Assembly (NCBI GenBank): GCA_019843655.1
Contig: JACDQD010000003.1
Location: forward strand, 13,084,925 to 13,148,924
Length of the DNA: 64,000 nucleotides
Direction: 5' to 3'
Source of the DNA: Lethocerus indicus
Taxonomy: Eukaryota; Arthropoda; Insecta; Hemiptera; Belostomatidae
Positions 26,157 through 36,480 of the stretch are shown in pieces (the first letter of the stretch is position 1; the number at the start of each line of letters is the position of its first letter). Under the pieces are notes generated by a model. It was not told the origin of the DNA. It did not search any database and saw nothing but the letters and a program-made list of their open reading frames with translations. The translations under genes were made by a program, and so were the position numbers.

Positions 26157-26204
26157 AATGTACTACTATAAGTAGTACATTTATTTTGAATGTAAATTCA
26201 AAAT
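26157..26204. repeat. two adjacent perfect hairpins
   Basis: The first has 11-bp arms, aatgtactact (26157-26167) and agtagtacatt (26171-26181), with a 3-nt loop. The second has 9-bp arms, attttgaat (26183-26191) and attcaaaat (26196-26204), with a 4-nt loop. Only one base separates them. They lie about 75 bp upstream of the dispersed repeat core at 26279 and may belong to the same element. Confidence 0.75.
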
Positions 26205-26276
26205 CGGGTGCTTATCAAAACTGTTCGCGAAGGTTTGGAATACAATCACTGTTGCGGTCTCCACTCGCTTTATGTG

Positions 26277-26310
26277 TCAAACCGGTTTCGGCTTCTTACT
26301 ATCTTCAGTA
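26277..26310 (+). repeat. second copy of accggtttcgg...cttcag repeat core
   Basis: The sequence aaaccggtttcggct (26279-26293) followed by cttcag (26303-26308) matches the core of the inverted-repeat element at 6894-6924 in order, orientation and similar spacing. Outside the core the copies are diverged and no matching terminal inverted repeats are seen here, so this is an old, partial or different member of the family. Confidence 0.5.
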
Positions 26311-27081
26311 GCGTTCCTTCAGTATATAAATGTGACGTTTAAGTATGTTGGAAGCCGGTGAAGCATATTGTCTGCAATTTCTAGGCACTGTTACTGTTCG
26401 TTTTCAGGCTTCTTATTTGCCTATGAAGATTAGCATGTACGTCAAACGAAAGCACAGTATTCAAAGAACACCGGTATAGTAGGTACTGAATTGAATCCGA
26501 TTGATGGCGTGGCGTCCTGAAGTAGCAGTCTGTGAGATGCAGTTTTGAATTCATATTCAGTCCTCTTCACGTATCAAACTTGAATCAATCTTCATATTTG
26601 AATTCGATTACAACGTACAGTAGCTATAACATCCGAACTCGGCTGATTGGGAATGGACGGCGTAGCGCTGTCCCCTTATTAAAAGGACAATCGTGCGAAC
26701 CCGGCAAGTGAAATCTGAAAACGGATCAGGCACTTAGTCCCGAGGCCCAAATAGGGTTCGCCGACAAACGGGGCTCGGTCGTGACTGGGGCTCCCGCCCG
26801 CCCCTTCCCGCTTCTCTATCGGCCCGTTTCTAAATCTAAGATAATTCCCCGCCTCCAGTTCTAGGTCGCTTTCCTGTTCAAATCAAGAAACGCCTCCCCC
26901 CTACCCGTATTCCCTCCCATTCTTATCCGGAATTAATGTACGATTGTCAAACCGAAGTTTTCTAGCGGGCTTCGGAATCCGTTAGTCGGGGGGTCCCGAA
27001 GGCGATCACGTTCGGGCTTGTCTAATTCGATAGCCGAACAGGTTTGCGCCTGACGACTCTTTCCAGTTACGAGGCTACTAC
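26311..27081. other. gene-less stretch with GC-rich block
   Basis: No frame of 60 codons occurs in any of the six frames. A GC-rich, CpG-rich block covers about 26690-27020. No RNA gene was recognised. Confidence 0.55.
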
Positions 27082-27119
27082 TACCACTACTACTACTACT
27101 AGTAGTAGTAGTAGTAGTA
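27082..27119. repeat. trinucleotide palindrome (CTA)n/(TAG)n
   Basis: Five ACT units (27086-27100) are followed immediately by five AGT units (27101-27115), giving a perfect 15-bp inverted repeat with no loop. One mismatch further out, three more pairs extend it to 38 bp. The sequence then switches back to ACT-type units (27120-27133). Such a palindrome can extrude as a hairpin or cruciform and is prone to length change. Confidence 0.9.
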
Positions 27120-27326
27120 CTACTATTACTACCCTCAATCGGGGATATCTTTTAACGCAATCGATATTTTCATTAGAGCCAACTATGTGATATGGCACAA
27201 TCGACATGCTGAAAGAGAAATTTTATTCAAACCTGTAATTAACTAGTATTTTAATAAAACTATTTTCAATTAATTAAATTTCTATCAGAAGATCACATTA
27301 ACTATTTCTGCTTCAAACCATTTTAG

Positions 27327-27413
27327 TTTCGACATCATCGAAAATGTCGAAAATTGGGAATATAATTTTTAATTTTAAAGAAAATGAAATTAATTTATTT
27401 AATTAAATTAATT
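27327..27413. repeat. pair of perfect hairpins
   Basis: The first has 9-bp arms tttcgacat (27327-27335) and atgtcgaaa (27344-27352) with an 8-nt loop. The second has 10-bp AT-only arms aattaattta (27388-27397) and taaattaatt (27404-27413) with a 6-nt loop. The second is AT-only and so less surprising. No function is assigned. Confidence 0.7.
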
Positions 27414-29074
27414 CTTTAAATGTAAAGAATATTGATACATTAAAAGTTAAATATATACATAACACTTCTCTATTGAGACGAAAATGACGCAAGTTATTTA
27501 TAATATTACCAAATAATTGTTATTTAAAAAAATCAACCTGGGATGGACTTATCTCGTTCGATTCTGGAGCGAGGAAAGGGAGAGAAAATGCGACTTCCAA
27601 TAATGAGAGCTCGAAATTCTGACTGCGTCCTGTTACACTTTACGACCAGATATGTTTTTACGCTCCCCCAGTTACTGCTATTGGAAAAGTAAAGGGCACG
27701 GGACTGATCTCACCAAAACGCAATTGCACGCCCAACGTACTTACCGCTCTACTTTAGATATCTTTAACCCCAATATTGGGGGGTCTGAGTCACGTTTCTG
27801 TTTATCATCACCGAAGGTGGAGTAAGCCCGCCACCACACCCGCCTTCATGACTGGACCCTAACTCCTCGAAACTGGCCCGCGGTACCGTTTCTGCTCGCT
27901 ACGAGATTGGCGCCTATTCCCATTGTCGAAGAGCGGACTGCATTTCGTGCCTCGTCGGTAGATGCTGAAAATAAATCTTTATCTGTACAGCGTCGACGTA
28001 TTACCTGGGAAAGGTTCGTAGAAACACGTTCACCTAGAAAGGATAATGTCGCAAGGAGGATAAGTCTTATTAATTCGTGAATATATTTAAACTATTTCTA
28101 TTCAGTCCCCGAGAAGGTTCTCGTCACATCCGTTAGAACATTTTAATAATAATAATTTCTCCCATTATTCCATACATAATATTTTAACCTAGTCAGGATC
28201 ACGTTTTAACCCGGGGGAAGGTGCACCTCCGAGGAACATAAAAAATATAAGAAAAGCGTTCGTCGACCACCACAAGTCGCCACAAGAGCCACGCGTGCCT
28301 ACATTAATTAGCCTGGGTTCAGAACAATGACATCTTCAGCTGTATACAATCGCATTCCGCCAGCCCACGAAACCGGAACGAAACAGGCCACGGAAGAGAA
28401 TTGTCCGGAATTGTCTAAAAATAAAATACCTTACACGCAACCGACGTCCTCCCATTGAGACACCACTGTGGTCGTGGGCAGGGGGGGGGGAGATGAACCT
28501 TTATTTACTACTGAACAAGAAGAAGAATTGAGATTTGAATCTGGATTTTGCTCTCCTCGCGCCCCTCCAAATTGTCCTCAAACTCCTTTCCTGATTTCAC
28601 CGTAATTGCACAATGACCGAGAGCATAATATTAAGGAAGCCGAAACGAAAAAACCTGTTTATCGTTTAATTACACAGTACGCATATTCCGTAAGTGCCTC
28701 AAAGAATGGATAGAAGAACTGAAGGTGGCCGAACACACCGAAATTATAGCCGGTCAAACCAAAAAATCAGATATGACTCTGTAGCTACATTTAACTTCAA
28801 CCTTATACAATAATAACTATACATTTTAGCCAAAATATATTTATATTCTTGAGATTTACCGAGTTTATGTAGATCCTCGTGTTTTATGTGTGTTTTAGTC
28901 TGGTGTCAATATCCTGAGATCTGATACTGCTAATATATACCGGGACGGTTCCCATCGAAGACAGGATCTATACCGAATAAACCGCGTCTTACTTTTTAAT
29001 CGCGCTCACCGGTTTCTCCCAGCTTGGAGCCCTATTCTCCGGTGACCTGAAATGTGTTACGGAAGTGAATAGTA
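27414..29074. other. frame-less stretch
   Basis: No frame of 60 codons in either direction, part of a 3.2-kb interval (25820-29074) with none. A run of ten G is at about 28481-28490. On the minus strand at 28004/28005 a pyrimidine-rich cctttcccag is followed directly by gtaata, a weak recursive-type junction. A moderately GC-rich patch is at 27800-27960. Confidence 0.55.
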
Positions 29075-29600
29075 TTGCAGTTTCCTATTCTCTCCACACC
29101 AACCCCACCCCACCCCCCGCCCCGCTCCAACGGCCCCCGGTGTCTTTTCACTTTCGAGAAGGCCGCTCTAGAGCGGAGCGGGTTTCAGGTCCCCGACAAT
29201 AAGTGCGGGCACTTCACCCCGCTCACCCTTGGCCGGGTACTTTCAGGCTGGCCGCCGCCGCTCTTTACTGCCGGGTCATTACGGGTTGAAATTATGCCCG
29301 GTGTATTTACGATCGGGTCAGTGGAGCACACTTCTTATGCCTGGAACAAGGGGTAGGAAGGGGGGACCGTTACTTATTTTTAAATCCTCAGCGCACCGGC
29401 GAACGGAAAAGGTTGAAAGAAAGGCCCACAAATCAGCAGGTATATGGAGCGTTATCCTGGACAAGTATTTTTCTTTCGGGACCGGTATGACCCTTTATTT
29501 TGCTACAATTGCCTGGCGCCAAAACCTAAGAAAAATACAATGACCAAACGTGAAAAGAGTCCGACCGATTTCTATACGAAACCGGCATGCGAATTTTGGA
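29075..29600. other. GC-rich block with C-rich start
   Basis: C-rich sequence at 29096-29140 opens a GC-rich block lasting to about 29400. Overlapping plus-strand frames of 93 (29075-29356) and 104 codons (29229-29543) are open in different frames, with no recognisable product. Probably non-coding; a regulatory block is possible. Confidence 0.45.
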
Positions 29601-29601
29601 G

Positions 29602-29640
29602 GTTTTCGCTCCTCCTACCGTGTTTGTTTAACAGGTAAGA
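29602..29640 (+). promoter_or_regulatory. candidate recursive splice site (zero-length exon)
   Basis: A pyrimidine-rich stretch from 29603 leads through tgtttgtttaacag, ending at 29634, straight into gtaaga, which starts at 29635. The donor half matches GTAAGT at five of six bases. No convincing branch-point sequence at the usual distance is seen, so the acceptor is weaker than at 3337 or 34380. The pattern fits a ratchet point on the plus strand or a chance junction. Confidence 0.27.
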
Positions 29641-31584
29641 ACAAAATACTATGCCTAATCTACGGATTTTCGGAATGTTTATTCTATTTATCTAACACAT
29701 TATCGAGTTCTACAGCACCCCTAATCACGTAACTCCTAAGACCGTCTTAAGAGTCCTAATTTGGGAATCATAAATGAGTAGATTATTTTTATCCTTTGAA
29801 AGTACCCAGACACAACTGTCATTACTCATGTCTTTTTGCTTGTTCTGGCACGTGACTTTGCTTGCTGTTTTATTGATACGGTGGGTTATGACAATAATAA
29901 TCCAGAAAATAAACTTTCACGGCCGCAACAAAAATTTTCTGACAGATGTGCAAAGGGCATGCTTGAAATAAATAACACGAGAAAAAGATTTTCGAACATT
30001 AAGTTGAAACTCCACACTTTCAATATTTCTTATAATTATTCTTTTCCTACGAAAGTATTTACTGCGTTAGGAGGATGAAAGACTCGAGAATCGCTCTCTC
30101 CGCATTAAACCCTGAAATTTACATGTGCTTCGGAGCTTGGCTCAACTTGACGGGACAAAAACGGGTTTGGGGTGTTTTTCCACAGTTTTCGCCGGGAAAA
30201 AGAAGAAGAAAAAACTAACAATAAATAACCGTCGGATGGTCGGCGGCGAGTGTCGGAGCCCGGGGTCACCGCCAGGGGTCAACGCGATCCACTATCGACG
30301 CCAATTGGCAAATAACACTTTTTACGGAACTCGGGAAACCGGCAATCGAGGGCCGCCGGCCAGATATGAAAGTGGTTAGCTCGGGAGGGCAGGGTGAAAA
30401 GTGTCCGCAATTAACGCGGAACCAATACGTGAAAGTCAATAGCCCCCGTTGGGGCAGCCGAAGAGCGCGTTTCAAATTTATTTGAATCGTGCATACAATA
30501 ATTTCGGATTGATGCGCAGTTTGAATGGACAAACGTGAGGACGATCCGGACGTGCGGACGAGAAGAAAGCCGGTTTAGCTATCCCTATCTGCCCGTACGC
30601 ATTTCCACGGACGGTTTATGACAGATACGTGTCCGTCCGATTATAATCATGTTCAACTATTCAATTACTTTCCAGCTTCGATTCCGCCGATGCTTCATTC
30701 AAATAGTTGTACCGAGGCCAGTTTTAACACCGCGGAAACATTAGTGATCGAAGCCTATATTTCTTGATGCGCTTTCCTTGATTCTATAATTCGCATTTTC
30801 TCTGAGTTATATTTCCCTCCAGCCTCCATTTTGCCTTGGCACTAGTGGGCCGTGAAGAAGTCAGTGCCCCTGCCCTACTCGTCGTAGTTCATCCAGCTTA
30901 TTTCAGAGCGATAAATTTGGGAAACTTCGTCGAGACCGAGAGAATCGCTCCCTCCAGGCAGGTTTCCGAGAGTTTTAGTTAGACTAGAATAGTTTCTTGT
31001 TTAGATTAATCTCTCTTCTGGTTGGTCACAGGCACATTGGATCCTGGTTGAATCACGTTTTTAGTTCAGTTGCGCCGTTAATTTCTTTCTTCCTTGTACT
31101 TATGAAAGGTTCTATGCGCGCTAGAGAAGATTTATGAAGCTTCGGTTATGTAGAACCTGGGAATACGTAAGTGGATAATTAATAATTCGTTGCTTACCTG
31201 GCTATTGAAGCATACCATCGGAGGTGTCCAAATATAATTATCCGGCTAGCATCGTCCCGACAACCAATAATCATTGTCCTCCAAGCAAGATTTTACCTGA
31301 GCTACACTGGCTACTACTTTCCAAAAGTTAGGAAGGGGTATAAATCAATTTATTAACGATTTGCCGATCTATTTAATTTCGCGGTTTTTTGTCTACAAGA
31401 TTTATGTGGTTTTATATGGCCCTATAATAATACTATATTTGGCCTTAATTGAAAACATAATTGGATACGATGCCACCAATAAAAATCTGAGTGACGTCAG
31501 CTCGCGTGCCGTGGCCTAATTGTGTTCTTCTTCGCTAGCGTCGACTGGAACGGGGTATCTTAATATCTCTTTCGATTACAAGTC
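29641..31584. other. gene-less stretch
   Basis: Frames up to 88 codons, none recognised. A CpG-containing GC-rich block lies at about 30230-30620. The sequence gcttacctggct at 31192-31203 resembles the start of U1 snRNA, but the similarity stops there. Confidence 0.5.
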
Positions 31585-31615
31585 GGCTTGCATATAATTT
31601 GGCTTGCATATAATT
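31585..31615 (+). repeat. 15-bp tandem duplication
   Basis: The 15-mer ggcttgcatataatt occurs at 31585-31599 and again at 31601-31615, separated by one T. It is an exact recent-looking duplication with no assigned role. Confidence 0.9.
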
Positions 31616-34355
31616 CCAACCGGGTCCCATTATGGCTGCTTAATTACACACCGAATCGTGATTTATTGGGCGAAAAATTCCCGCTCTCTAATTTCCGGAT
31701 AAGGATGGGGCCTCTCCCCCACGTCGGGACATTTGACCCTGCGGCCGGTGATGGGGAATTAAGAGTTTTTCGATTGGACAAAAACCAATAAAACGTGCCT
31801 CCTGTAATTAGCGGATTTAACGGAGCGCCTCCGACGCAGTCAGCCACGGGGAATAGAAATCCTCAAGCTCCCGACATTTCGTAGCCAAACCCCCCACACC
31901 GGGATTTACTCCTCAAACTTCATTCGACTTCTAAATCCATAATAAATAATTTAAAATTCCAAATTGTTTCAAATATATTTATTTATTGCAATTAGCCGAA
32001 GACGTTTTCGGAGCCTTACTATATTTAAAAAGAAAATAAAACATTTTCAGCGTACGTCAACTCTCGTATGAAGCGGCCCATATTCCCTAATATAATATAA
32101 ATTCATAATAATATAATACGAATAAGAATCTATCGGTGATTCTAAATTATACAAGGAAGGGAAGAGACAGAGAGAGAGAGAGAGAGAAGAAAGAAATGTC
32201 TCGAGTTAAGTGTACATTAACACTGTTGTCGGCGGTCCCTGTCGGGTTTCTCAGATTTCATCCGACCCAGATGCGGTCCGTTTCAAGTCGCTATTATGTT
32301 ACGGTTCACACGTAGTAATTTCCCTGAACGCCGTCGAGGATCGAATGTTCATTGTTCGCATAGTGATAAAATTATAATTGCGGGCGCGGTCGTAATAAAG
32401 GTTGCCGGGGCCCTCTGACACGGCCGTTGCATGTATCAATGGCTCCGATCGGAATGTTTATGTGCTTTAGTCCTCTATATATTTATAAGGTGGAAAAAGT
32501 AATGCGGATCTTTATAAGACACAACAAATACAGAAACAGATAGAACAAAGTCTCTTTGTCCGAGATACATAAATAATATTTAGTTACATATTTTATTTAT
32601 GTATCCCTAAACAAATATTTTAATACATGGTCAATGACTCAATTCGTCGTTCGAAAAATAAATAAAACAACTATTGCTAATATAATAATCGAGTAAACGA
32701 GTACGGAAGTGGGCTAGTGAGCATGCCTCCACTGGGTACCGCATAGTCCGAGAGAGCAAGTCGGGTTTTATTGGCCACTAAACCAACGGCGGTTCGACAA
32801 CGCCGATTGGCCGGTAAATAATGGCACGAACCATCGCTCGGTTTACGGCAGACGATACACTACTAAATATTCAACGGCGCCTCCGCGTCAAAATAATACC
32901 ATAAATCAGAGGCGGTCTGAGACGAAAATATAATCGAGGCCCTTTAATTGGAAACGGGTGATGACTATACTTGAGAATTATATAACACTAAGCCCGATCC
33001 GGGAAAAGATCGGTTGGCCCGGTCCGGATTCTCGTATAATTTTCGCAGGCAGCTCGTTATTTTTCCATTAGATCTGTCGGTAGATAAACCACTGTGGAGG
33101 AAGCGGAGCGGAAATGATTGAGTAAAAGGCCCTGCAACTGGCACAGCGCGGGAAAAAATGCTTTCGCCGATACATATAGCGGATTGGTTTCAGACTGATT
33201 TATTGGTCTTCCTCGCTTCTGAAAAACAGAAGTTGCCCAAGTGTTATCCTCCTGTTCTGCCTTTAGAAATGCGGTCATTTTCTCAGCAGTTTCTATTCAA
33301 TGTTACCTCCACTCTGATGTATACTTATATTCAATATTTACGATATTTGGGCATTAAATATTCGGGGATATAATTTTAAAACCAATAATTTTATGATTGT
33401 ACTGTATATAAGAACAATAATTAATAATGAAATTAATATCGCGAGTTTTAACCCTACATGATATGATTCAGAAATTCGTGTTTAACATTACACTTGGAAG
33501 ACGAAACATTAATTTATTTATGATATCATAAAGACGGAAAATGATCCAATCTTTTATGTAACCAACAGCACCCCACATGTCTCTCACCGATAGCAGTCAG
33601 TATCTGGTTGATTTCAGTGGAAATTTCACTTCTTTGGAATTACATTTTCCACTTTCTCTTTAATTAAATTAACCGAGGCAGTTTCAATAAGCGGGCCGAG
33701 ACTCCTCATTTCTCTCCGGCTCGGACTCTCGACCTCTTGAACCGGCCCGAAGTAATTCAGGATACGTTCAATTTCCCCTTCCCTACCTTTCTCAGTTTCT
33801 ATTCGGTCGACCTATTTAGTTACCTGGTAAAATTTGAAGACGTTACAAAACCGAAGTAATTGTCTGTTCTTCAATCCCATTACATTAGATATATGCAACT
33901 CTAGTTACAGGTTTTAGTCAAAACAAACTCATTAGAAATTTGTTGACCAAGAAGTTTTATAGTTTAAATCTTAATGGCGGATCTGAATCAATTTATAAAA
34001 GAACAATAAAGAGTCAGTTACATTACGGTGCCCAATATTTCACAATCATCTTTCTTCATCTTATCTAGGCAGACATATCGAAATTTGTCTGCGTTTATGT
34101 ATTTAATTTTTCTGTGATGAAATGAAAAAATCAAATGAACTGTAATTTGAGGCTTGATATATGTCTCCTTCATATATCACTCCTATTTTATAAGAATTTG
34201 GTATACCTGGCCCTAACACATGTTTTATATTAACATTCCATCAATATCTTTAGTATTTTAATGATTATATTACTCAAGTTCCACTTTGATATTACAACCT
34301 AGGTTCAATCCATTTCAGTGTAAATGTATATCTCTCCAGTTATCAGTTGTAAAAG
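31616..34355. other. gene-less stretch with one short GA tract
   Basis: A GA tract of about 26 bp is at 32165-32190. GC-richer patches are at 31680-31900, 32220-32450 and 32700-33060. Frames are at most 73 codons and unrecognised. A minus-strand junction at 33823/33824 joins ttttaccag to gtaact. Confidence 0.5.
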
Positions 34356-34386
34356 TATTAACTTCGCTTTTTGTTCGCAGGTGAGT
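34356..34386 (+). promoter_or_regulatory. best candidate recursive splice site (zero-length exon)
   Basis: A branch-point-like tattaac (34356-34362) is followed by ttcgctttttgttcgcag, ending at 34380. The canonical donor gtgagt starts at 34381, so the junction reads as a perfect CAG/GTRAGT. The putative branch A at 34361 is about 19 nt before the AG, a normal distance. In Drosophila this arrangement marks ratchet points that remove very long introns in steps. If used, the site would place the window inside a large plus-strand intron. RNA evidence is absent. By base frequency, about one CAG/GTRAGT 9-mer is expected in both strands of 64 kb, fewer with tract and branch site. Confidence 0.35.
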
Positions 34387-36360
34387 TGAGGGATTTCAAT
34401 TACTCGAGAACGCAATGCACTTCGAATTGGAGTAAGTCCTTATGGAGTAAGGCTAATTGTACAACTTTCATTTCGTGTCAACGAACCGAACATAGCTTCT
34501 GAAAAGAATATTTCTACTTTTATTCCAGTCGGATTTCAATTGCCGTTTAGGGTGAACCGAAACTATCGCTTGAATATGAATGAGAAATTTCGATCGCGCT
34601 TTCTGGTTGATGATTCAATCCAGGATCCAGTTTTTTAATAGAATGGAAATTCAATTTTGTAATTACCGCTACCCTTCTTATTCTAGATTATAACTGTAAG
34701 TCGATAATGTTATTCCGAACAGGTTATTTATTAGGTATTGGAGGAAAAAGTGGGAAAGACATTCGTGCCACTTTATGAGTTCATATTAGGCCAACATGAC
34801 CTAATGAAATTGAAGCGACTCTCGTTGCTCGTATGGTTCTGCAGAGTACCTTCTGCAAAATTTTAATGATTCCGCTTAGAAAGAATATACGAAATCGGTC
34901 AAATTATTCTGAAAATGTTAGATCACGGTCTGTGACTCAACTGCGGAATGTTGTCCACCGCGTGATTCATTTACAACAGTTCTGACTCTTTGTATCGGAA
35001 TTATAGTTACACTCGGAATTTAACTAAAACCGTTTAACGGGCACTTTGCAATTTAGTTACGCCTCGCGACCCTGAAGCCTTGCTGGAAAACAGTGTCCAG
35101 TCATAAATAATAATTATTACACCAGGAGTTATACAATTTTGGCCTCCCGAACGGTTTCAAAGTTCAAAATTAAGCTACTAATTTTTATTATATTTTTAGA
35201 TATTTAAGCTTGCTGTGCGTCTCAGCTGTGCTCTGCGCACCAACGTTAGGATAGCTTTGGCGTCTCGCCATCGAATGTAAATTGTATCGCTCGTTATCGC
35301 AAGTCGGGTGCCGATGAATTGAAATATTCGAGGTCAGGTTTGTTCGGAAATATTTCAGTGAGCTTACATTCAATTACGCCACCGACACTAACCAACGTGT
35401 GTGGCAAAATAATAATTAGCGACAGCTGTAAGATTTATTATTTCAGTCCGGGGAACATGCGGCTTGCAATTATGTTCGGAATGTAAGTTTTGGGCGTATT
35501 TTAAAAATATCTATTTAGGCCACCCGTTCAACTTAACGAAGAATGGCACTTTCGAAGGCAGGACGTGAGTGCAACTTCAGGTTTTCTTTTGGAGGGCGTA
35601 GTGAATTTGACCGAGGAGGAAAATTTATTTTGGATTTATGAATCCGAGCGGGGTGAAAATTGTGGCTCTTTTGTGTAGGGGGGCAGGCGGGCCGCTGTGG
35701 TCGTCCCGACACGTTTTCCTCGGCGGTTCGGTTTACAATAATCGCTAGGTGTATTTAGTTCCAAGGTCGGATAGCGGTACTCCAATAGTGGAAACGTTCC
35801 GTGTTGAAACACAGCGCTCTATTGATTTATCGACTGCCTACCTTTCGACGGTCGTTAGAAATTGGCCAGCATCTCTTGTTAATTGCTCAGCCGATCAGCC
35901 GAGTCTCATAGATGTCAGATTTAGCCGAGGAAAACTGGCGATGTAGGTAACTCATAAAGATTACAACGACGCATTAACTATTAATATTCTAATAACGGGG
36001 GTGATGATATCAACTTTTTTATTTATTCATTTATAAGAGTTACTGCAATCGTAATAGTACACTGGCAATACAATTTCCTAAAAGAATGGTGAGCTGCTCT
36101 CAATAATTTTCGTGTGCTACGTACATTGAATTTTTGTTAATTATGAGGCTAATTTTCAAATGACGATTTTGAAACCCGAATGGTCGTGTAATGTAAGTCT
36201 TAAATTTGGTTTGAGATAATGGTCTCAATATCGGAAACATTGTATGACTGTTTAGAATCAGAATCGAGAGTGGGCAGAGGCAACGTGCCCCTTGGGGGTC
36301 GAGTCCTGCAGTGTCCTTCATTGCTCGAATGACCCGAGGAAGGCCGGGACGTGTCCCATT
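34387..36360. other. gene-less stretch
   Basis: Mostly AT-rich. Frames of at most 94 codons (36384-36100, minus) are unrecognised. A GC-rich patch lies at 35640-35740. At 36294-36303 ggtcgagtcc weakly resembles a tRNA B box, just before the tRNA-like segment. Confidence 0.5.
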
Positions 36361-36363
36361 GAA

Positions 36364-36480
36364 ATGCCCGAGTTGGTTAAGCATAAGTAAGTGTGGAGGA
36401 AGTGCTGGCTCTGATAATGGTAGCCGAATGAGAGGAGGCCCTCCCTATATGGCCGGGGGTTCGATCCCCATCAGGGCGGG
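36364..36480 (+). repeat. tRNA-like segment, possible SINE head
   Basis: The 5' part, with stem halves atgc (36364-36367) and gcat (36381-36384) around ccgagttggttaa, closely resembles the D arm and A box of tRNA-Ser/Leu. About 70 bases later gggggttcgatcccc (36455-36469) contains a near-perfect B box, ggttcgatccc, and can form a T-arm-like hairpin. A-to-B spacing is about 30 nt longer than in a Ser/Leu tRNA, and no 7-bp acceptor stem is found, so it is not a functional tRNA gene. A tRNA-derived SINE head or old tRNA pseudogene is the best guess. No second copy was recognised. It lies in a GC-rich block of about 36270-36560. Confidence 0.3.

Noticed and set aside
28030..28050. cctagaaaggata resembles a piggyBac terminal sequence
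   Set aside because: Imperfect match with no second inverted terminus or TTAA target site identified nearby.
31190..31260. gcttacctggct resembles the 5' end of U1 snRNA
   Set aside because: Similarity stops after about ten bases, and neither the U1 stem-loops nor the Sm site is seen.
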